Positions 26,286 through 35,948 of a stretch of DNA of 64,000 nucleotides are shown here, one piece after another (position 1 is the first letter of the stretch; each line of letters starts with the position of its first letter). The notes under the pieces were generated by a model. It worked only from the letters and a program-made list of their open reading frames with translations. It did not search any database and was not told where the DNA came from. Source of the stretch: Methylibium sp035476815 (lineage in GTDB: Bacteria > Pseudomonadota > Gammaproteobacteria > Burkholderiales > Burkholderiaceae_C); contig DATILD010000104.1 in assembly GCA_035476815.1 (NCBI GenBank), forward strand, positions 1-64,000. Direction: 5' to 3'. Both the position numbers and the translations under genes were made by a program.

Positions 26286-27413
26286 ATGCAGCTCGACCCT
26301 GCCGGTTCCATGCTCTCGCGGGCGACGATCCTCGTCGTCGACGATGCCCCGGTCGACCTGACCATCATGCAGAGCCTGCTGGCCCGCGACGGCCATAGGG
26401 TGCTGGCGGCCGGCAGCGGCGCGCAGGCGCTGCGGCAGATCGACGCCGGTCCGCTGCCCGATCTCGTGCTGCTCGACGTGCGCATGCCCTCGATGGACGG
26501 CTACCAGGTGCTGGCGCGGCTGAAGGCGATGCCGGCGACGGCGGCGGTGCCGGTGCTCTTCCACACCGCCCTCGACGAGGCGCACGACGAGGCCCATGGC
26601 TTCGCGCTCGGCGCGGTCGACTACATCGCCAAGCCGTCTTGCCCCGAGGTGAAGCTGGCCCGCGTGCGCGCCCAGCTCGCCCAGGCGCGGCGGCGCGCGT
26701 GCCTGGCCGCGCGCGCGCTGGATCTCGAGGCCGAAGTGACGTGCCGACGCCGCGAGTCCGACGCGCTGCAGTCCGACGGCCTGGGCGCGATCGCGCACCT
26801 GGCCGCGCTGCGCGACGACGACACCGGCGCCCACTGCCTGCGCACGCGCGGCTACGTCGCGGTGCTCGCCGCCTGGTTGCGCCTTCGCCCGAAGCACCGC
26901 GCGCTGCTGACCGACGACTACGTGGGGCTGCTGGTGCGCTCGGCGCCGCTGCACGACATCGGCAAGGTCGGCATCCCGGACCACATCCTGCTGAAGCCGG
27001 GCAAGCTCGACGCCGACGAGTGGGCCGTGATGAAGACGCACACCGTCATCGGCGCGCGGGCGATCGAACTCGCCGAACGGGAGGCCGCGCACGCGATCCC
27101 CTTCCTGCGGATCGGCAAGGAGATCGCCCGGTCCCACCACGAGCGCTGGGACGGCAGCGGCTACCCGGACCGGCTGGCCGGCGAGGCGATCCCGCTGTCG
27201 GCGCGGCTGATGGCGGTGGCCGACGTGTTCGACGCGCTGATCTCGCTGCGCTCCTACAAGAGCCCGATGTCGCACGACCAGGCCCGCCGCGTGATCCTCG
27301 ACGGGCGCGGCAGCCACTTCGACCCCGATCTCGTCGATGCCTTCGAAGGCTGTTTCGACGAGCTCGTCGCGGTGTCGCGGCGCTACGTCGACCACCCGCC
27401 GGTGCCGGCCTAG
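26286..27413 (+). CDS. response regulator with HD-GYP c-di-GMP phosphodiesterase domain
   Basis: 375 residues. A receiver domain (about 13-130) has the acidic pair D19-D20, phospho-acceptor D64 and K116. The HD-GYP domain follows with H223-D224 in LHDIGKVGIPD and the GYP signature at 292-294 in HHERWDGSGYP. It hydrolyses c-di-GMP under control of an unidentified histidine kinase. It is encoded alone, 238 bases after the divergent LanC-like gene. The ATG at 26286 was preferred over 26166, which would prepend an unrelated 40-residue stretch. Confidence 0.92.
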   Translation: MQLDPAGSMLSRATILVVDDAPVDLTIMQSLLARDGHRVLAAGSGAQALRQIDAGPLPDLVLLDVRMPSMDGYQVLARLKAMPATAAVPVLFHTALDEAHDEAHGFALGAVDYIAKPSCPEVKLARVRAQLAQARRRACLAARALDLEAEVTCRRRESDALQSDGLGAIAHLAALRDDDTGAHCLRTRGYVAVLAAWLRLRPKHRALLTDDYVGLLVRSAPLHDIGKVGIPDHILLKPGKLDADEWAVMKTHTVIGARAIELAEREAAHAIPFLRIGKEIARSHHERWDGSGYPDRLAGEAIPLSARLMAVADVFDALISLRSYKSPMSHDQARRVILDGRGSHFDPDLVDAFEGCFDELVAVSRRYVDHPPVPA

Positions 27414-27436
27414 GGCTGAGCGCTGAGCGCCGCCGG

Positions 27437-29131
27437 TCACTCGTCGCGCGGGTGCCCGCTGCGCCAGATCGCCCGCACCAGCCACAGCCCGCCGATCACG
27501 GCGCCGGCGAAGCCGAGGAAGCCGAAGGCCGGCAGCCCGAACAGCGTCGGGCCGGCCCGGACCGTCATCACGATCGACGAGCCGATGATCAGCGCGGCGA
27601 TGACCAGCGCCATCGCCAGGCGGTTCGCCGCGCGGTCGAGCTGGTCGCCGACGCGCTTCAGATGGGCGAGCTCGATGGCCACCTGCACGCGGCCGCGCCG
27701 CGCGTTGCGCAGCAGCCGGGCGAGGTCGCCGGGCAATTGCTCCAGCGTGCCGAGGACCTGCCGCAGCGCCTGCCAGCCGCGCTGGGCCAGCGCGCGCGGC
27801 TGGTAGCGCGCCCGCAGCACGCGCTTGAGCAGCGGCAGCGCCTCGGCGGCCATGCGGAAGCCCGGGTCGAGCCCGCGGCCCATGCCCTCGAGCGAGATGA
27901 AGGCCTTGACCAGCAGAGCCAGGTCGGACGGCAGGCCGAGCCGGTGTTCGCGCAGCACCGCCGTCACGTCGGCCAGCATCTGCCCCAGGTGCAGCTCGGC
28001 CAGCGGCACGCCGTGGTACTGGTCGACGAAGGCCTCGATCGCGGTCTCGAGCCGCGCCACGTCGACCGTGTCGTGGTGGTCGGTCCAGTCGAGCAGCACC
28101 TCGGCGACCGCCGCCGGTTCGCGCTCGACCAGCCCGAGCAGCAGCGCCAGCAGCTCCTCGCGGCGGCGCTGCGACAGCCGCCCGACCATGCCGAAGTCGA
28201 TGAAGGCGATGCGGTTGCCCGGCAGGTAGAACACGTTGCCGGGGTGCGGGTCGGCGTGGAACAGGCCGTCCTCGACGATCATCTTCAGCACCGCGCGGGC
28301 GCCGCGCTGCGCCAGCAGCCGGCGGTCGTAGCCGGCCTCCGGCAGCAGGCGCTGCAGCGCGTTGCCGGGGATGCCGTCGACCCAGTCCTGCACGTTGACG
28401 CGCTGGCCGGTGTGGGCCCAGTGCACGGTCGGGATCACGATCTCGGGCAGCCCGGCCAGGTTGGCGGCGATGCGCTCGGCGTGGTGGCATTCGGCCGCCA
28501 GGTCGAGCTCGCGCTTGAGCGAGCGCGCGAACTCGCGCACCAGCTGCTGCGGGCGGTAGGGCTGCAGCGCCGGCAGCCTGGCCTCGGCCAGCGCGGCCAG
28601 GCGTTCGAGCAGGCGCAGGTCGGCCTCGATCACGTCGACGATGCCGGGCCGGCGGATCTTGACGACGACCTCGCGGCCGTCGGCCAGCGCGGCGCGGTGC
28701 ACCTGGGCGATCGACGCCGCCGCCAGCGGCTCGGTGTCGAAGCGCGCGAACACCTGCTCGGGTTCGCCGCCCAGGTCCTCGCGCAGCTGCGGGCGCAGAT
28801 CGTCCAGCGGCACCGCGGGGACGCGGGCATGCAGCTTCTCGAACTCGGCGATCCAGTCCGGGCCGAACAGGTCGGCGCGGCCGGCGAGGATCTGGCCGAA
28901 CTTGACGAAGGCGGGGCCGAGCTCCTCGAGCGCCAGCCGCACCTGCACCGGCGGCGCCAGCCGCGCCAGGTCGGCCGCGTGCTCGTGCCTGAGCGCGTGG
29001 CCGGCGCGCTCGAGCGCGTCGGCCAGGCCGAGCCGGCGCACGCTGTCGCCGAAGCCGTGCCGCACCAGCACGCCGAGGATCTCGTTCAGGCGGCCCAGGT
29101 CGCGGGCCGTGCCGAGGGCTTCGAACAGCAT
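27437..29131 (-). CDS. ABC1/UbiB-family atypical kinase
   Basis: 564 residues. The UbiB/ADCK fold shows the KxGQ-type N-terminal motif (FVKFGQILAGRADLFG), an Ala-rich loop (AAASIAQVHRA), the VVVKIRRPG lysine, the catalytic DPHPGN (FHADPHPGNVFYL) and the DFG-like FIDFGMVGRL. Two C-terminal transmembrane helices anchor it. UbiB supports ubiquinone synthesis, but organisms often carry paralogues like this one outside the ubi operon, so no gene name is given. It is divergent from the L,D-transpeptidase gene. Confidence 0.88.
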   Translation of the reverse strand: MLFEALGTARDLGRLNEILGVLVRHGFGDSVRRLGLADALERAGHALRHEHAADLARLAPPVQVRLALEELGPAFVKFGQILAGRADLFGPDWIAEFEKLHARVPAVPLDDLRPQLREDLGGEPEQVFARFDTEPLAAASIAQVHRAALADGREVVVKIRRPGIVDVIEADLRLLERLAALAEARLPALQPYRPQQLVREFARSLKRELDLAAECHHAERIAANLAGLPEIVIPTVHWAHTGQRVNVQDWVDGIPGNALQRLLPEAGYDRRLLAQRGARAVLKMIVEDGLFHADPHPGNVFYLPGNRIAFIDFGMVGRLSQRRREELLALLLGLVEREPAAVAEVLLDWTDHHDTVDVARLETAIEAFVDQYHGVPLAELHLGQMLADVTAVLREHRLGLPSDLALLVKAFISLEGMGRGLDPGFRMAAEALPLLKRVLRARYQPRALAQRGWQALRQVLGTLEQLPGDLARLLRNARRGRVQVAIELAHLKRVGDQLDRAANRLAMALVIAALIIGSSIVMTVRAGPTLFGLPAFGFLGFAGAVIGGLWLVRAIWRSGHPRDE

Positions 29132-29179
29132 GGCGGCGATGATAGGCGGGGCCTCGCCGAGCGCCTTGACAATGCGCAG

Positions 29180-30730
29180 ATGGACAGCAGACGGGCCTGG
29201 CGCAAGGTGGTGCGGTCGCTGGCGGCCGTGCTGCTGGCATGGGCCGCGGGGCCGGTGCGCGCCGACGACGCCGCGGCGTGGTTCGACGCCGGCCGGCCGC
29301 GCGCCGTCGCGCAGGAGGCGGCCGCGCTGCTGGCCGATGCGGCCAGCCACGGCCTCGATCCGCGCGACTACGAGGCCGACGCGCTGCAGGCCGCGGTCGT
29401 GCGGGGCGACGGCGATGCGGCGCGCGTGGCGGTCGTCGCCGAGGCGCTGTCGCAGGCGATGCGGCGCTACCTCGCCGATCTGCACGACGGCCGCATCGAT
29501 CCGCGCCGCATCCACCACGACTTCGCGGTGAGCCGCGCGCCCGGCTTCGACCCGGCCGCGCTGCTGCGGGGGACGCTGCAGGCCGGCCGTCTGGCCGATG
29601 CGGTCCGCGCCGCGGCGCCGTCCTTGCCGCTGTACGGGCAGCTGCGCGAGGCGCTGGCGCGCTACCGCGGCTGGGTCGATCACCCGGCCTGGGCCGAAGC
29701 GCTGCCGCGGCCGCCCGGCGGGCGGCTGGACCCCGGCCAGGCCTACGCCGGCCTGGGCCGGCTGGCGCAGCGCCTCGCCGTGCTCGGCGACCTGGCGGCC
29801 GACGCGCCGCCGCCGTCGCACTACGAGGGCGCGCTGGTCGACGCGCTGCGCGGCTTCCAGCGCCGCCACGGGCTGGCCGACGACGGCGTGCTGGGCCGCG
29901 CGACGCGGGCGCAGCTCGACGTGACGCCGGCCGCCCGCGTGCGCCAGATCGAGCTGACGCTGGAGCGCCTGCGCTGGACGCCGCTGATGCAGGCGCCGCG
30001 CATGGTCGTCATCAACATCCCCGAGTTCGTGCTGCGCGCCTACGAGGTGCGCGACGGCCGCATCGTCGTGCAGGAGGAGATGCGCGTGATCGTCGGCAAG
30101 GCGCTGGACACGCGCACGCCGCTGTTCGACGAGCAGATGCGCGCGATCGAGTTCAGCCCCCACTGGAACGTGCCCGCGTCGATCGCGCGCCAGGAGCTGC
30201 TGCCGCGGCTGCGGCGCGACCCGGGCTATTTCGACCGGCAGGGCTTCGAGTTCGTCGCGCCCGGCGGCCGGGTCGAGACCGCGCTGTCGGACGAGCGGCT
30301 GGACGCGCTGGACGCCGGGGCGCTGCGCCTGCGCCAGCGGCCGGGCGCGGCCAACGCGCTCGGCGACATCAAGTTCGTGTTTCCCAACCGCGAGGCGATC
30401 TACCTGCACCACACGCCCTCGACCGGGCTGTTCGCCCGCGACCGGCGCGATTTCAGCCATGGCTGCATCCGCGTCGAGCGGCCGGTGGCGCTCGCGCAGT
30501 TCGTGCTGCGCGGCCAGCCGGAATGGACCGAGGAGCGCATCCGCGCGGCGATGGCGGCCCGTGCATCGTCCACACTGCGGCTGGCCGAACCGCTGCCGGT
30601 GCTGATAGCCTACGGAACCACGCTGGTCCGCGACGGTCGCATCCACTTCTTCGACGACCTCTACGGCCACGACCGGGCCCTCGCCGCCGCGCTGCGGCGG
30701 CGGCCCGCCCTTGCGACCCTGCTGCGCTGA
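29180..30730 (+). CDS. L,D-transpeptidase (YcbB/LdtD-like)
   Basis: 516 residues with a signal peptide (about 1-28). An N-terminal scaffold is followed by a peptidoglycan-binding-like helix set (VDALRGFQRRHGLADDGVLGRATRAQL) and a C-terminal YkuD catalytic domain whose active site is the His and Cys of FSHGCIRVE. LdtD-type enzymes make 3-3 cross-links in peptidoglycan in the periplasm. The gene is followed after ten bases by a DUF882 protein, a pairing also found in E. coli (ycbB-ycbK). Confidence 0.92.
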   Translation: MDSRRAWRKVVRSLAAVLLAWAAGPVRADDAAAWFDAGRPRAVAQEAAALLADAASHGLDPRDYEADALQAAVVRGDGDAARVAVVAEALSQAMRRYLADLHDGRIDPRRIHHDFAVSRAPGFDPAALLRGTLQAGRLADAVRAAAPSLPLYGQLREALARYRGWVDHPAWAEALPRPPGGRLDPGQAYAGLGRLAQRLAVLGDLAADAPPPSHYEGALVDALRGFQRRHGLADDGVLGRATRAQLDVTPAARVRQIELTLERLRWTPLMQAPRMVVINIPEFVLRAYEVRDGRIVVQEEMRVIVGKALDTRTPLFDEQMRAIEFSPHWNVPASIARQELLPRLRRDPGYFDRQGFEFVAPGGRVETALSDERLDALDAGALRLRQRPGAANALGDIKFVFPNREAIYLHHTPSTGLFARDRRDFSHGCIRVERPVALAQFVLRGQPEWTEERIRAAMAARASSTLRLAEPLPVLIAYGTTLVRDGRIHFFDDLYGHDRALAAALRRRPALATLLR

Positions 30731-30740
30731 GTCTGCCGCC

Positions 30741-31295
30741 ATGAGCCATCGCCCCCCGCACGACCGACGCCGCTTCCTGCATCGCGCGGCCGGCTGGGCC
30801 GCGGCCGGTGCGCTGCCCGCGCTGGCGGTCCCGGCGAAGGCGGCCGTGGATTCGCGGGCGATCGCCCTCGACCACACCCACACCCGCGAGCGGATCGACC
30901 TCGTCTACGCCGTCGGCCCCGGCTACGTGCCGCATGCGCTGACCGCGCTGAACCGCTTCCTGCGCGACCACTACAGCGGCGAGGTCGGCGTGATCGATCC
31001 GGGGCTGTTCGACCTGCTGCACCGCGTGCACCAGACCCTCGGCAGCAGCGCGTCCTTCGAGGTGATCTCGGGCTACCGCTGCCCGGCCACCAACGAGCAA
31101 TTGCGCCGCAGCCGCGGCGGCGGCGTGGCCAGGACCAGCCTGCACACCGAGGGCAAGGCGATCGACGTGCGCCTGCCCGGCGTGGCGCTGGCCGACCTGC
31201 GCGACGCCGCGCTGTCGCTGGGCGTCGGCGGGGTCGGCTACTACCCGCACGAGCGGTTCGTGCACCTGGACACCGGGCGCGTGCGCCGCTGGTGA
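30741..31295 (+). CDS. DUF882 / YcbK-family peptidase M15-like protein
   Basis: 184 residues with a twin-arginine-like leader (DRRRFLHRAAGWAAAGALPA in part). Zinc-peptidase M15 signature: GYRCPATNE, then S-L-H-x2-G-K-A-I-D, then a C-terminal F-V-H-L-D, giving the His-Asp-His ligand set. In E. coli, YcbK (MepK) cuts the meso-DAP 3-3 cross-links that L,D-transpeptidases make; the adjacent upstream gene is such a transpeptidase. The two are very likely an operon. Confidence 0.9.
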   Translation: MSHRPPHDRRRFLHRAAGWAAAGALPALAVPAKAAVDSRAIALDHTHTRERIDLVYAVGPGYVPHALTALNRFLRDHYSGEVGVIDPGLFDLLHRVHQTLGSSASFEVISGYRCPATNEQLRRSRGGGVARTSLHTEGKAIDVRLPGVALADLRDAALSLGVGGVGYYPHERFVHLDTGRVRRW

Positions 31296-31412
31296 GACCG
31301 GGCTGACACCGAAACGGAACGCGGCGGTCACGCCGCTGCCATCGACGCTTCCTACCGTCCTCGGCTCGGGCGGGACATGTCGTCCCGCCGCCACCGATCG
31401 CGAGGACCGTCG

Positions 31413-32669
31413 ATGCGCCACCGAATCGTTTCCCTCTGCTTCTCCCTGACCGCCGGCCTGGCGGCCGGCAGCGCGCTGGCGGGTCCCGGCGCCGACGCAG
31501 GCCGCGAGCGCATCCAGCTCGGCCCGCGCCCCTTCTTCCTGGTCGACGACATGAGCGAGAGCCCACTGAAGCGCGAGCTCAAGCAGTGTGCCGAACGCGG
31601 CGTCTACACCCGGCGCGACTGGTCGATCGGCCACCGCGGCGCGGCGCTGCAGTTCCCCGAGCACACCCGCGAGTCCTATGTCGCCGCCGCGCGCATGGGC
31701 GCCGGCATCGTCGAGTGCGACGTGACCTTCACGAAGGACAAGGAGCTGGTCTGCCGCCATGCGCAGAACGACCTGCACACCACCACCGACATCCTGCTCA
31801 AGCCCGAGCTGGCGGCCAAGTGCACCCAGCCCTTCGTGCCGGCCGGCTACGACGCGGCGGGCAGCCTCGTCACGCCGGCGCGCGCCGAGTGCCGCACCAG
31901 CGACATCACGCTGGCCGAGTTCAAGACCCTGCGCGGCAAGATGGACGCCTTCGACCCGCGCGCCCGCACGCCCCAGGAGTACGTGCGCGGCACCGCCAAC
32001 TGGCGCACCGACCTCTACGCCGGCCCGACCAGCGGCACGCTGCTGACGCACAGGGAGAGCATCGAGCTGTTCAAGCGCCTGGGCGTGAAGATGACGCCGG
32101 AGCTCAAGAGCCCGAGCGTCGCGATGCCCTTCGACGGCCTCACGCAGGAGGCCTATGCGCAGAAGCTGGTCGACGAGTACCGCCAGGCCGGCGTGCCGGC
32201 CGCCCGCGTGTGGCCGCAGTCCTTCGACAAGAACGACGTGCTCTACTGGGTGCGCAACGCGCCGGACTTCGGCCGCCAGGCGGTCTACCTGGACGATGCG
32301 AACACGGTCGCCGACCTGCCGGGCTATGGCGAGCTCGCGGGCTACCGCGCCGACGGCATCCGCATCGTCGCGCCGCCGATCTTCGCGCTGCTCGCCACCG
32401 ACGGTGCCGGCCGCATCGTGCCCTCGGACTATGCGCGCAACGCCAAGGCGGCGGGGCTGGGCATCATCACCTGGACGCTGGAGCGCTCGGGGATCCTGGC
32501 CGACGGCGGCAACGGCTTCTACTACCAGAGCTTCGACAGCGCGATCCGCCGCGAGGGCGACATGTTCCAGGTGCTCGACGTGCTGGCACGCGACATCGGC
32601 ATCCTCGGCATCTTCAGCGACTGGCCGGCGACGACGAGCTTCTACGCCAACTGTGCCGGGCTGAACTAG
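31413..32669 (+). CDS. periplasmic glycerophosphodiester phosphodiesterase (GlpQ-like)
   Basis: 418 residues with a signal peptide (about 1-26, ending SALAG). The GDPD motif is complete: H-R-G in WSIGHRGAALQFPEHT, E-C-D in GIVECDVTFTKD, and H-A-Q-N-D. It hydrolyses glycerophosphodiesters to glycerol 3-phosphate and an alcohol, using a divalent metal. It is longer than E. coli GlpQ (358 residues), with an insertion around DILLKPELAAKCTQPF through TLRGKMDAF. The ATG at 31413 was chosen for its GAGGA ribosome site and signal peptide. Confidence 0.9.
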   Translation: MRHRIVSLCFSLTAGLAAGSALAGPGADAGRERIQLGPRPFFLVDDMSESPLKRELKQCAERGVYTRRDWSIGHRGAALQFPEHTRESYVAAARMGAGIVECDVTFTKDKELVCRHAQNDLHTTTDILLKPELAAKCTQPFVPAGYDAAGSLVTPARAECRTSDITLAEFKTLRGKMDAFDPRARTPQEYVRGTANWRTDLYAGPTSGTLLTHRESIELFKRLGVKMTPELKSPSVAMPFDGLTQEAYAQKLVDEYRQAGVPAARVWPQSFDKNDVLYWVRNAPDFGRQAVYLDDANTVADLPGYGELAGYRADGIRIVAPPIFALLATDGAGRIVPSDYARNAKAAGLGIITWTLERSGILADGGNGFYYQSFDSAIRREGDMFQVLDVLARDIGILGIFSDWPATTSFYANCAGLN

Positions 32670-32679
32670 CCCGGGTGGC

Positions 32680-34416
32680 TCAGGGCAGGGCGAACACCTC
32701 GAGCGTGTCGCCCTGCTTGAAGCCGAACAGCGCGTTGCCGCCGGCGGCGACCGCGACGTACTGCCGGCCGTCCACCGCGTAGCTGATCGGCGGCGCGTTG
32801 ACGCCGGCCTCGCAGCGGTGCTGCCACAGGCGCCGGCCGGTGCTGCTGTCGAAGGCCGCGAACCAGCGCTGGCCGGCGCCCGCGAACACCAGCCCGCCGG
32901 CGGTGGCGAGCACGCCGCCGAGCAGCGGCTCGTCGGTCCTCACCTGCCAGGCCAGGCGGCCGCCATGGGCGAGGTCGAGCGCGCTCAGCGTGCCCCAGGA
33001 CGCGCCCTCTTCGCGCGTGCTCGCGTACTCGAGCACGCTGCCGTCGGGGCGGCTCGCGCGGTGCATCGTGTAGCGCGTCGGCAGGTGCAGCGCGGCGACG
33101 AAGAACAGCCCGCGCCGCGCGTCCCAGGCCGAGGGCGACCAGTTGGCGCCGCCGGCGATGCCCGGCGCGATCAGCACGCCCTCGCCGGGCTGCGGCGGGG
33201 TGAACAGATTCATCTGCGGCACGAAGGCGTCGGACTTGAACAGCAGCTTGCCGGAGCTGCGGTCGTGCACATAGACCCAGCCGAGCTTGCTGGCCTGCGC
33301 GACCGCCGGCACGCGCTGACCGCCGCGCTGCAGTTCGATCAGCACCGGCGAACTCGCCACGTCGTAGCCCCAGCGATCGTGCGGCACCTGCTGGTAGTGC
33401 CAGACGCGCCGGCCGGTCTGCAGGTCGAGCGCGATCAGCGACGCGGTGTAGAGGTTGTCGCCCGGCCGCGAGGCGTCGGCCATCTGCGGGCTGGGGTTGC
33501 CGCTGCCGAAGATCAGCAGGCCGCGCTCGGCGTCGATCGCCGGCGTGGCGTAGACCGAGCCACCGCCGTAGCGCCAGGCATCGGCCAGACGCGCCGCCGC
33601 GGCGCGCTCGGCCGGGATGTCACGCTGCATCGCCACGCCGTCGGGCGTGGCGTGGCGGAACTCGCCCTCCCAGCCGGGGCCGGTGATGTCGAAGCGCCAG
33701 AGCGGCCGGCCGGTCGCGGCGTCGAAGGCGGCCATCAGGCCGGGCCGGCCGTACTGGCCTGCGACGCCCACCACCGACAGGCCGGCGTCCGGGTGCAGGC
33801 CGTAGCCGACGCCGTTGATGCCGATGTAGACCTTGCCGTCATGCACCAGCGGCGCGGCGCCGAGACCCACGCCGGTGGAGCCGGTCGCGCCACCCTGGGC
33901 CAGCGGGTCGCCGGCCTGCAGCTGCGAGATCGCCTCGGTGCGGCCGGCGTAGTCGGCCACGGTGACGTCCCACAGCGGCCTGCCGTCGGTGGCATCGAGC
34001 GCGATCAGCCGTCCGTCCACGCTGCCGACATAGACCTTGCCGCCGGCGACCGCGACGCCGCGGTTGGCCGGCCCGCAGCAGGGCTTGGCGCTGTGCGAGC
34101 GGTGCTGGTAGCGCCACAGCTCGCGGCCGCTGGTCGCGTCGAGCGCGACCACGCTGCTGAACGGCAGCGACAGGTACATCGTGCGGCCGACGACGATCGG
34201 CGTCGCCTGGAAGGTGGCGGTGATGCCGCTGCGGTAGGTCCAGGCCGGCGCGAGCCGCGCGACGTTGCCGGTGTCGATCTGCGCCAGCGGCGACAGGCGC
34301 TGGCCGCCGAGGTCCTGGCCGTGCAGCGACCAGCCGCTGTCCGCCGGCGCCGGCGCAAGGCCGCTGCAGCCCGCCAGCGCGAGCAGCAGCGCGAGGCCGG
34401 CGGCGCGCCGCGTCAC
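32680..34416 (-). CDS. PQQ-dependent dehydrogenase-like lipoprotein
   Basis: 578 residues. The GTG at 34416 overlaps the stop of the SMP-30 gene (GTGA), and the leader VTRRAAGLALLLALAGC is a lipobox, so the protein is probably an outer- or inner-membrane lipoprotein facing the periplasm. Tryptophan-docking propeller motifs recur (RELWRYQH, RPLWDVTV, RPLWRFDI, RRVWHYQQ, RRLWQHRC), and the vicinal Cys pair in AKPCCGP matches the disulfide ring next to PQQ in quinoprotein alcohol dehydrogenases. No heme domain is present. The substrate is unknown; the SMP-30 partner suggests sugar acids or lactones. Confidence 0.82.
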   Translation of the reverse strand: MTRRAAGLALLLALAGCSGLAPAPADSGWSLHGQDLGGQRLSPLAQIDTGNVARLAPAWTYRSGITATFQATPIVVGRTMYLSLPFSSVVALDATSGRELWRYQHRSHSAKPCCGPANRGVAVAGGKVYVGSVDGRLIALDATDGRPLWDVTVADYAGRTEAISQLQAGDPLAQGGATGSTGVGLGAAPLVHDGKVYIGINGVGYGLHPDAGLSVVGVAGQYGRPGLMAAFDAATGRPLWRFDITGPGWEGEFRHATPDGVAMQRDIPAERAAAARLADAWRYGGGSVYATPAIDAERGLLIFGSGNPSPQMADASRPGDNLYTASLIALDLQTGRRVWHYQQVPHDRWGYDVASSPVLIELQRGGQRVPAVAQASKLGWVYVHDRSSGKLLFKSDAFVPQMNLFTPPQPGEGVLIAPGIAGGANWSPSAWDARRGLFFVAALHLPTRYTMHRASRPDGSVLEYASTREEGASWGTLSALDLAHGGRLAWQVRTDEPLLGGVLATAGGLVFAGAGQRWFAAFDSSTGRRLWQHRCEAGVNAPPISYAVDGRQYVAVAAGGNALFGFKQGDTLEVFALP

Positions 34417-35285
34417 TTGGGCATCCAGACCAGCGCGCCGGCCTTCATGTCGGGCACCAGCACATGGCGGCCGTCGCGCGAGACCGCGATGTCGGCCGCC
34501 GACTGGAAGGCCTGTTCGTAGCGCACCGGCGGCGCGCCGGCGCGCTTCGGGTCCAGCTTCCACACCTGGCCGCCGCGCCAGTCCGACAGGTAGAGCACGC
34601 CGGCGGCGTCGCGCGCCAGCCCGTCGCCGCCGCCGAAGCCGTCGGCGACCGTCTCGCTGCGGCCGGTGGCGGTGTCGAGCCGCAGCAGCGTGCCGGTCGC
34701 GAAGTCGAGCACCAGCAGCCGGCCCTTGCCCTCGGCCAGCAGCCCGTTCGGGTTGCGGATCGCCGGGTTGGCGGCCTCGTCGACGACCAGCGTCACGCGG
34801 CCGTCCGGGGTGATGCGGAAGATCGCGCCGCCGCCGCCCTGCTGGAAGTCGCCGGTGTCGGAGACATAGAGGTTGCCGGCGGCGTCGAAGGCCAGGTCGT
34901 TGAGGAAGGCCGGCGGCTTCGGGAAGGCGGCGGCGGCGGCGAACACCGTCACCTTGCCGCGGCGGTCGATGCGCACGACGCGGCGCTTGTCGGTCACGTA
35001 GACGAGGCCCTTGCGCTCGGCCAGGCCCTTCGGGTCGTCGAGGCCCTCGGTGGCCCAGGCGATCGCGCCGCGCCGCGCGTCGACCACCGTGACGCGGCCG
35101 TCGCCGTCCTTGTCGAAGCCGCCGATCTCGGACACGTAGACGCGGCCGTCGCTGCCCGCCAGCACCGACTCGGGCGTCGTCAGGCCGTGCACGGCGCGCG
35201 GCGTGTCGGCCAGCGCGAGCGCGGCGGCGCTGCCGAGCGCGAGCGCGAGGAGTCGCGTTCGCAGGCGCAGGCGGGGCGGCGTCAT
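34413..35285 (-). CDS. SMP-30/gluconolactonase-like beta-propeller, secreted
   Basis: 290 residues with a signal peptide (about 1-27, ending LALADT). The six-bladed propeller has GNLYVSDTGDF, NPNGLLAEGKGRLLVLDF and GVLYLSDWRGGQVW, with the acidic residues that bind calcium in SMP-30 lactonases at FLNDLAFD and SDTGD. It may be a periplasmic lactonase or a binding protein. It is translationally coupled to the downstream PQQ enzyme; upstream lies a thioredoxin-fold protein 28 bases away. Confidence 0.8.
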   Translation of the reverse strand: MTPPRLRLRTRLLALALGSAAALALADTPRAVHGLTTPESVLAGSDGRVYVSEIGGFDKDGDGRVTVVDARRGAIAWATEGLDDPKGLAERKGLVYVTDKRRVVRIDRRGKVTVFAAAAAFPKPPAFLNDLAFDAAGNLYVSDTGDFQQGGGGAIFRITPDGRVTLVVDEAANPAIRNPNGLLAEGKGRLLVLDFATGTLLRLDTATGRSETVADGFGGGDGLARDAAGVLYLSDWRGGQVWKLDPKRAGAPPVRYEQAFQSAADIAVSRDGRHVLVPDMKAGALVWMPK

Positions 35286-35313
35286 CGGGGCGGGCTCGTC
35301 AGGGAGCGGCGCG

Positions 35314-35865
35314 TCAGTCGCGCCACTTGATCGAGCAGCCGATGCTCGAGGTCTGATCCGCCGGCCCCTGCCCGGTGCGGGCGACCTGGGCCATCGCCTC
35401 GTACAGCTCGCGTCGCACGTCGGGCGGCGCCGGCTGCCGGCCCGACGCGTCGAGCCGGCCCCGGTACTGCAGCCGCAGCGCGCCGTTGTAGCCGAAGAAG
35501 TCCGGCGTGCACACCGCGCCGTAGGCGCGCGCCACCTCCTGCGACTCGTCGTACAGGTAGGGGAAGCCGAAGCCGTGGCTCCGCGCGAAGCCGCGCATGT
35601 GGTCGAACGAGTCCTCCGGGTAGGCGGTGGCGTCGTTGGCGCTGACGGCGACGCAGCCGACGCCGAGCGCCTGCAGCGCGTGCGCGTCGCGCACCAGCCG
35701 GTCGACCACCGCCAGCACATAGGGGCAGTGGTTGCAGATGAACATGACGAGCAGCCCGTTCGGCCCGGCGCAGCGCTCGCGGGTCCAGACCTGGCCATCG
35801 GTGCCGGGCAGGCGGAAGCCGGGCGCAGGGGCGTCCCAGTCGATCGGGAAGGCGGTGGCGGCCAT
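35314..35865 (-). CDS. thioredoxin-fold / AhpC-TSA-like protein
   Basis: 183 residues. A peroxiredoxin-like fold carries the redox motif C-N-H-C in MFICNHCPYV (about residues 44-47), followed by SANDATAYPEDSFDHM and a Cys-containing AVCTPDFFGYNGAL segment. This family, widespread in bacteria, is annotated only as thioredoxin-like. There is no signal peptide, so it is probably cytoplasmic. It heads the minus-strand group with the SMP-30 and PQQ-type genes and is divergent from the gene at 35949. Confidence 0.85.
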   Translation of the reverse strand: MAATAFPIDWDAPAPGFRLPGTDGQVWTRERCAGPNGLLVMFICNHCPYVLAVVDRLVRDAHALQALGVGCVAVSANDATAYPEDSFDHMRGFARSHGFGFPYLYDESQEVARAYGAVCTPDFFGYNGALRLQYRGRLDASGRQPAPPDVRRELYEAMAQVARTGQGPADQTSSIGCSIKWRD

Positions 35866-35948
35866 GGGGCAATCCGGAGATGACAGGCAGATTCTGGCGC
35901 AGCGTCGTGGGGTACGCTTCGGCCCCGCTTCCTCACCGACCCATCGCC

